Made by a program: the position numbers and the translations under genes
Shown here: positions 59,746-64,000 of the stretch, piece by piece
Numbering within the stretch: the stretch's first letter is position 1
Layout: every line of letters starts with the position of its first letter
Assembly: GCA_021807105.1 (NCBI GenBank)
Contig: JAKAPL010000008.1
Location: forward strand, 1-64,000
Source of the DNA: Myxococcales bacterium
GTDB taxonomy: Bacteria; Myxococcota; Myxococcia; Myxococcales; JAKAPL01
Reading direction: 5' to 3'
Length of the DNA stretch: 64,000 nt
The notes under the pieces: generated by a model
Told to the model about the DNA's origin: nothing
The model's database searches: none
What the model saw: only the letters and a program-made list of their open reading frames with translations

Positions 59746-60768
59746 ATGCGCGCTCCACTCCCCGCTCCCGAACCCCGCGGCCCCGACGCCCTCGAGCCGC
59801 CGCCGTTCGAGCAGCTCCCCGTCGCCCTTTCGTGGCGCTGCGACTTTGCCTGCCGCCATTGCTGCATCTCCGCGACCCCGGAGGCCACCGCGGACGAGAT
59901 GACCGCGGCGGAGCTCTCGGAGTGGCTCCCCGCCGTCGCGCGGCAATTCCGCCTCGTCTGTTTCACGGGGGGGGAGCCCACCCTCGCCTGGGATCGCCTC
60001 CTGGCGGGGATCCGCGCGTGCACCGCGGTGGGGGTCCCGGCGACGATGGTGAGCCACGGCAAGTGGCTCGACGGGGATGGCGCGAACGAGCGGATGGACC
60101 TCCTCGCCGGCGCGGGGCTGACGTTCCTGACGCTGAGCTACGACGAGTACCACGACCCCTTCTGGCCGAAGGCGCGGCTGCTCGATGCGGTGGGGCGAGC
60201 CGCCGCGCACGGCTTCTCGGTCTGGGTGAAGCTCGTCCGCGGCACCCGCTTCTCCGAAGGCTGGGCAGACGAGTTCCGCGCCGCCGGAGCGGTCTGGGCC
60301 GGGGTCCAGGATCTCTACGAGGTGGGGCGGGCGCGGCTCGTCAAGCTGCGCGGGACCAGGGTCGAGCCCCTCTCCTCGTGCCCCTCGCTCGCGAGCCCGA
60401 TGCTCGCGCCGAACGGGGATCTCTTCGCCTGTTGCAACGCCGAGACCTTGCGGGCCACGCACCTCCTCGGCAACGCGCGGGAGCACCCCATCGCGGAGCT
60501 GCTCGCTCGCCGGCGCACGAACCCGCTGCTCACCGCGGAGATGGCGCTCGGCCCCGGGGGCCTGGCCGAGATCCTCGGCCTGAAGGACGGATCCGACAAC
60601 CTGTGCCGGCTGTGCGCCGAGATCATGCGCTCGCCGGCGCGGGTCGCCCGCCTGCGCGAAGCGCTCGGACGGTCCGATCTTCGCCGGCAGATCGTCGGCA
60701 GGAACCTCCTCTTCGCCTGCCAGGAGTACGACGTGCCCGCGTTGCCGCTGCGGCGCAAGGAGGGCTGA
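59746..60768 (+). CDS. Radical SAM/SPASM peptide-modifying enzyme
   Basis: The 340-residue protein has the radical SAM cluster motif at C32, C36 and C39 (WRCDFACRHCC) and FTGGEPTLAW, the SAM-binding GGE. The C-terminal part contains a SPASM/twitch-like Cys set: CPSLASPMLAPNGDLFACCN and CRLC. This layout is usual for enzymes that crosslink or epimerise ribosomal peptides. It starts at the base after the HPr-kinase-like stop. The likely substrate is the 41-residue peptide. The chemistry cannot be predicted from sequence alone. Confidence 0.88.
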   Translation: MRAPLPAPEPRGPDALEPPPFEQLPVALSWRCDFACRHCCISATPEATADEMTAAELSEWLPAVARQFRLVCFTGGEPTLAWDRLLAGIRACTAVGVPATMVSHGKWLDGDGANERMDLLAGAGLTFLTLSYDEYHDPFWPKARLLDAVGRAAAHGFSVWVKLVRGTRFSEGWADEFRAAGAVWAGVQDLYEVGRARLVKLRGTRVEPLSSCPSLASPMLAPNGDLFACCNAETLRATHLLGNAREHPIAELLARRRTNPLLTAEMALGPGGLAEILGLKDGSDNLCRLCAEIMRSPARVARLREALGRSDLRRQIVGRNLLFACQEYDVPALPLRRKEG

Positions 60769-60771
60769 ACC

Positions 60772-61269
60772 TTGCGGCTCCCGGAGGGCGCCTTCTGGTC
60801 GTCGCACCCCGCGGCGGGGCTGCTCGCCGAGCAGGTCGCGGCTCGGTCGTGCGGCCCGCTCGTCACCGCCTCGGGGCTGGGGCTCACGCGTACCATGGGG
60901 GCGTGCATGTGGCCGGGGATCCGCGAGGGCGACCTCCTCTTCTTCCGGCCGCTGCCCGCCGGGACGCCGCTCGCGCCGCTGCTCGGGACCGTCGCGCTGG
61001 CCCGGGACGGGGGACGGATCGTCGGGCATCGGCTCCTGCGCGCCTTCGGCCTCCCTGGCCGCGAACGGTTCGTGCTCTCCGGCGATCTCGCGGATCCCGA
61101 TCCCCCGCGGCCCCGCGAGACGCTCCTCGGGATCGTCCGCGCGGTCTACCGGCCGGGCAAGGGTTTCCTGGACCCACCGGACGCGAGGCCGTCGGGGCCG
61201 CTGTCGCGGGCGCTCCTGTCCCGGGTGGCCCGCCTGGCGACCTGGGCCGCCCGCGAGGGCGTTCGCTGA
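60772..61269 (+). CDS. S24/S26 signal-peptidase-like protein with Cys at the nucleophile position
   Basis: This 165-residue protein is of the S24/S26 type often found in RiPP clusters. The box around the nucleophile reads MGACMWPGIREGDLLFFRP, where families normally have G-x-S-M-x-P. The residue is Cys45, with a clear TGC codon. Downstream LARDGGRIVGHRLL supplies His86, as in ER-type and SipW-like peptidases, and VLSGDLADPD the acidic segment. No membrane anchor is evident. It begins 3 bp after the radical SAM gene with a TTG. It may remove the leader, or may be an inactive relative. Confidence 0.72.
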   Translation: MRLPEGAFWSSHPAAGLLAEQVAARSCGPLVTASGLGLTRTMGACMWPGIREGDLLFFRPLPAGTPLAPLLGTVALARDGGRIVGHRLLRAFGLPGRERFVLSGDLADPDPPRPRETLLGIVRAVYRPGKGFLDPPDARPSGPLSRALLSRVARLATWAAREGVR

Positions 61270-61272
61270 ATT

Positions 61273-63000
61273 TTAGTTCCCCAGCCCCGCGCGGGCCCGC
61301 TGGGCTGCGTCGCTGCCCGGCGGCGCGTACTTGAGCGCCTCCTGGTACTTGGCGCGCGCGGCGTCAGGGTTCTGGCCGAGCATGGCGTCGCCCTCGTCCA
61401 CGAGGTCATCGGCCCGCGATTCGTCGTAATGGTGGGCGGCTGGTCGCGTCGAGGCCACCGCCTGCCGGCGCACGGGAGGGGCATGACGCCGCGTGGGGGC
61501 GGACATCGCGTGACGGCGGGAGGGATGCCGGCGCTCGGGCGCGGCGGACCGCGAGGGAGGGGGCGTCTTCGCGGGGTTCGCGCCCTCTCCTTCGACGGCG
61601 ATCGCGTTCGGCTCGATCACGTTGGCCTTCTCGGCGGCCAGCTCCGCCTTGGCGCGGTTGCTGCGCCGGTAACGCTCGTACACGAGCTTCAAGACCTCGA
61701 CGTAGTCCTTCTTGAGCTGCTCGAAATCCGGCCCGCCTGCGCCCCGCGAGGAGAGCATCTCGAAGGCGTGCTCGATGTCGTCCTGCGCGGCGTCCACGTG
61801 GTCCCGTTCCTCTTTCTTCGCCTTGTCCCAGTATTCCTTCGCCTCGGCCATCGTGGTGGGATCGATGGGCTGGCCGTACTCCAGGGCCTTCTGTTGCTGG
61901 GCCTGCTGGAGCGCCGCCTGCTGGCGGTCGACCTCCGCGCGCACCTTCTTGACCGGCGCGTCGAGCAGATCGTTGTGCGGGATGTCGTCGAGGACCTTGC
62001 GCGCGCCGACGAAGTCCTTCTGGTCGAGCAGGTCGCGGGCGTGGGTGAGCGCGCGGTTGCCGTCCGCGAGCGCGTGGGCGAGCGCGATCTGCTCCTGGAG
62101 GACCTCCCGGTCCGGGTAATACGGGAGCGCGACCTCGAAGTCCTGGAGGGCGTCGTCGGCGTTGCCCTTGTGCAGCTCGGCCCGGCCCTGCTCGAACCGC
62201 GCGACCGCGGCCTGAACGAGCTGCTGGTGCTTGCGGGTGCGCGCGAGGGCGAGGATCACGAGCAGGGCCGCGAAGATGGCGAGCACGCCGATCAGCAGTC
62301 CCCGCTTGCCTCCCGCCGACGGGACTGCCGGCGCGGCCTGCCCCGGCTTCTTCCCGGGGGCGTCGGCGTGCGGACGCGGCGCGTTCTTCTTGCCGCGCTC
62401 ACGAAACTCCAGCGTGCTGTCCCCGATCCGGATCTCGTCACCGCCCTGAAGCCCGATCTCGTCCGCCCGCTTGCCGTTGACCAGGGTGCCGTTGCCGGAC
62501 CCCAGGTCGCGCAGGGTCACGCGGCCGCCCTCGTTCGACAGCTCGAAGTGACGGCGGGAGATGGCCTCGTCGAGGATGGAGCAGTCACAGCGGGCCGATC
62601 GTCCGACGACCATGACGCCGCCCCGCAACGGGAAGCGCGCGCCGCGCGCCGGGCCCTCGGTCACGACCAGCTCGAACGGCGGAGGCCCTTCGATGGATTC
62701 GGTGGTGAGGATCCGGGTGGCGCGGGGGTCGGCGGCGGGCGGCTCCTCCTCGGCGAGATCGGGCGGGGGAGCGACGGGCCGGGCGCGGGACGGCCCCGGG
62801 GTCGGGGGACGGGCCGGGGCGCCCGCACGCACCGGCAGCGCGGCGGCGACGCCCGGCTTTCGAGTGACCACGGTCGAGGGGACCGGCGGCCCGGCGCCCT
62901 CGGGAGAAGGGACGTCGTCGTCGGCGGGGACACCGACCGCAGAACCTCCGTTCGGGCCGGGCCTGCCGGACCGGTTGGGCCGTTGTCCTTCGTTAGCCAT
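61273..63000 (-). CDS. FHA-domain membrane protein with TPR-like and coiled-coil region
   Basis: The 575-residue protein begins with a disordered Pro/Ala-rich segment (1-90). A forkhead-associated phosphothreonine-binding domain follows at about 105-200: MVVGRSARCDCSI, SRRHFEL, DLGSGNGTLVNG. A single membrane helix lies at about 235-255 (LLIGVLAIFAALLVILAL). Then come helical TPR-like and coiled-coil stretches and a short C-terminal TPR. It probably senses kinase signalling at the inner membrane. It ends 3 bp from the convergent peptidase gene. The ATG at 63000 is preferred to an upstream start at 63048, which would overlap the promoter. Confidence 0.85.
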   Translation of the reverse strand: MANEGQRPNRSGRPGPNGGSAVGVPADDDVPSPEGAGPPVPSTVVTRKPGVAAALPVRAGAPARPPTPGPSRARPVAPPPDLAEEEPPAADPRATRILTTESIEGPPPFELVVTEGPARGARFPLRGGVMVVGRSARCDCSILDEAISRRHFELSNEGGRVTLRDLGSGNGTLVNGKRADEIGLQGGDEIRIGDSTLEFRERGKKNAPRPHADAPGKKPGQAAPAVPSAGGKRGLLIGVLAIFAALLVILALARTRKHQQLVQAAVARFEQGRAELHKGNADDALQDFEVALPYYPDREVLQEQIALAHALADGNRALTHARDLLDQKDFVGARKVLDDIPHNDLLDAPVKKVRAEVDRQQAALQQAQQQKALEYGQPIDPTTMAEAKEYWDKAKKEERDHVDAAQDDIEHAFEMLSSRGAGGPDFEQLKKDYVEVLKLVYERYRRSNRAKAELAAEKANVIEPNAIAVEGEGANPAKTPPPSRSAAPERRHPSRRHAMSAPTRRHAPPVRRQAVASTRPAAHHYDESRADDLVDEGDAMLGQNPDAARAKYQEALKYAPPGSDAAQRARAGLGN

Positions 63001-63019
63001 GGCGAAAACGACGCTGGGA

Positions 63020-63048
63020 AGAATAGCCGCCTCGCTCCGGGGGGTCAA
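63020..63048 (-). promoter_or_regulatory. Sigma70-type promoter of the FHA protein
   Basis: Minus strand TTGACC (63043-63048) and TATTCT (63020-63025) have a 17-bp spacer. Transcription would start near 63013, leaving a leader of about 13 nt. The divergent bamA gene must use another promoter in the same 120-bp spacer; TTGTGA/TACCGT at about 63075-63103 is a weak candidate. Confidence 0.65.
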
Positions 63049-63120
63049 ACTTTCGCGCGGACGCTCCTTCCCGATTGTGACCGCCTGCGAGTTCGGCTAC
63101 CGTGCGGCGGCTCACACCCC

Positions 63121-64000
63121 ATGCGCCCGCTCGCGAGGTCCCTACTCTGCCTGGCCCTGCTCCGGGCCTCGGCCGCCCTGGCCTTGTCTCCCGGCTTCGG
63201 CCTGGCGGCGGCCCTGCGTGCACCCTGGGGCGAGGCCGTGGCGTCGCCCCCCCCCTCCGCTGAGCTCTGGGGCCGCAAGATCGTCGAGGTGAACATCGAG
63301 GGGACCCGCCGCGTCGAGAAGGACGCGGTTCGGGCGGCGGTGAAGGAGCTGAGGCCCGGGAAGACGCTCTCCCCGCCCCGGGTCGCCGCGGACATCGAAT
63401 CCGTCTTCGGCCTCTCCTACTTCTCCGACGTGATCGTCCGCGCGGTCCCCGACGGCCCCGAGGGCGCCGACGTGATCCTCGAGGTCAAGGAGAAGCCGGC
63501 CATCCACGCGATCCGGTTCTCGGGGAACGACGAGCTGGGCAACGATGACCTGAAGGACCTCGTGGACATCAAGCCCTACTCGATCCTGAACCTCGCGGCG
63601 GTCGTCCGCAACCAGCACAAGATCCACGACAAGTACATCGAGAAGGGCTTCTACCTCGCGGAGGTCTCCCACCGGATCGCGCCCCTGCCCGACAACGAGG
63701 TCGACCTGGTCTATGAGATCCGCGAGCACGCCAAGGTCACCGTCCGCAGGATCACCTTCATCGGCAACCACGGCATCCCGTCGGCGGACCTCGCCGCGGC
63801 GATGGAGACGCGGGAGGGAGGCTGGTTCTCCTTCCTCACCCAGAGCGGGACCTACCGCGAGGACGCGATGGCGGAGGACGTCCAGCGCATCCAGGCCGTC
63901 TACTTCGACCGCGGCTACATCAACGTGCGGGTGGGCAAGCCCACCGTGGAGCTCTCCGGCGACAAGCGGTTCATCTACGTCTCCATCCGGATCGACGAGG
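63121..64000 (+). CDS. bamA: Outer-membrane assembly factor BamA (3' end outside window)
   Basis: BamA inserts beta-barrel proteins into the outer membrane. Only 293 residues are in view: a signal sequence, then periplasmic POTRA domains. The POTRA pattern is repeated, as in KIVEVNIEGTRRVEKDAV, AIHAIRFSGNDELGNDDL and TVRRITFIGNHGIPSADL, each followed by a helix and strand. The YFDRGYINVRVG segment belongs to the third. The barrel lies beyond the window. The ATG at 63121 gives a plausible signal peptide. Confidence 0.88.
   Translation, partial: MRPLARSLLCLALLRASAALALSPGFGLAAALRAPWGEAVASPPPSAELWGRKIVEVNIEGTRRVEKDAVRAAVKELRPGKTLSPPRVAADIESVFGLSYFSDVIVRAVPDGPEGADVILEVKEKPAIHAIRFSGNDELGNDDLKDLVDIKPYSILNLAAVVRNQHKIHDKYIEKGFYLAEVSHRIAPLPDNEVDLVYEIREHAKVTVRRITFIGNHGIPSADLAAAMETREGGWFSFLTQSGTYREDAMAEDVQRIQAVYFDRGYINVRVGKPTVELSGDKRFIYVSIRIDE

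Noticed and set aside
59746-60768. PQQ or mycofactocin biosynthesis
   Set aside because: The peptide lacks the Glu/Tyr pair of PqqA and the terminal Val-Tyr of MftA, and the other pathway enzymes are absent.
58898-61269. Classical lasso peptide cluster
   Set aside because: The YxxPxL leader fits, but no asparagine-synthetase-like cyclase or transglutaminase-like protease is present, and a radical SAM enzyme is.
1-64000. tRNA or rRNA genes, insertion sequences, prophage, replication origin
   Set aside because: I saw no cloverleaf with GGTTCGA-type T-arm, no rRNA motifs, no transposase or integrase, and no DnaA-box cluster. A tRNAscan and an ISfinder search would settle it.

Overview
This is high-GC DNA, gene-dense on both strands. 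Several features point to Myxococcota or a close deltaproteobacterial relative. There are large Cys-rich Stig1-like repeat lipoproteins of the type common in myxobacteria, many lipoproteins with acidic Asp/Gly linkers, and a secreted protein ending in a MYXO-CTERM-like sorting tail. There is also a secreted caspase-fold protein with PDZ and Sel1 repeats, and an FHA/TPR membrane protein. Housekeeping genes are intact and of normal length, so this reads as chromosome. I saw no rRNA, tRNA, transposase, phage gene or CRISPR array.

Layout. 1-3068 (-): a truncated Cys-rich lipoprotein and an anchored hypothetical. 3466-9634 (+): ribE-ribBA-ribH-nusB, an orphan M17 N-domain protein and acnA. 9826-12467 (-): a C45 Ntn-hydrolase and a HAD phosphatase. 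12690-15753 (+): coaBC, a 40-residue basic protein and a CLC channel. 16018-21083 (-): a complete iscSUA-hscBA-fdx-iscX operon with a good sigma70 promoter and no iscR. 21084-22196: a gene-free tract built from 21-bp units. 22197-33712: ccdA/thioredoxin fusion, a giant Cys-rich lipoprotein, a UbiA-family phosphoribosyltransferase, rph-rdgB, pduO and small exported proteins. 33905-39783: the MYXO-CTERM DUF4091 protein, an LPP20-like lipoprotein, the caspase-like protein and an orphan HcrB-type flavoprotein. 40068-44287 (-): purS-purQ-(secretin-like gene)-purL. 44419-50108 (-): a Pal-like lipoprotein, then a cytochrome-oxidase assembly operon (ctaA, ctaB, ABC ATPase, ABC permease, sco, DUF420). 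50397-53349: a DUF302 protein and etfBA. 53650-61269 (+): a compact RiPP-like cluster. 61273-64000: the FHA/TPR protein and the start of bamA, transcribed divergently.

The most novel system is the cluster at 53650-61269. It holds a PqqD-type recognition protein, a 1622-residue Ig/FG-GAP lipoprotein, a 41-residue peptide with a YxxPxL leader motif, an HPr-kinase-like ATPase, a radical SAM/SPASM enzyme, and an S24/S26-type peptidase whose expected Ser is Cys. The last four genes touch or overlap, so they look co-translated. I know of no characterised pathway with this set.

The second theme is dispersed structured DNA. At least two families of roughly 165-190 bp elements with terminal inverted repeats sit in intergenic spacers, with decayed or internally deleted copies elsewhere. 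Some ends coincide with stop codons or abut start codons. There are also two 21-bp-period arrays and a 90-bp tandem duplication inside the etfBA operon.

Enzymes with altered catalytic residues are the third theme. The GTP cyclohydrolase II half of RibBA has lost its conserved Arg-Gly core segment, CoaBC has Asp where the decarboxylase Cys should be, and the S26-like peptidase has Ser to Cys. All positions and motifs were read by eye. Family names rest on recalled motifs, not on database searches.
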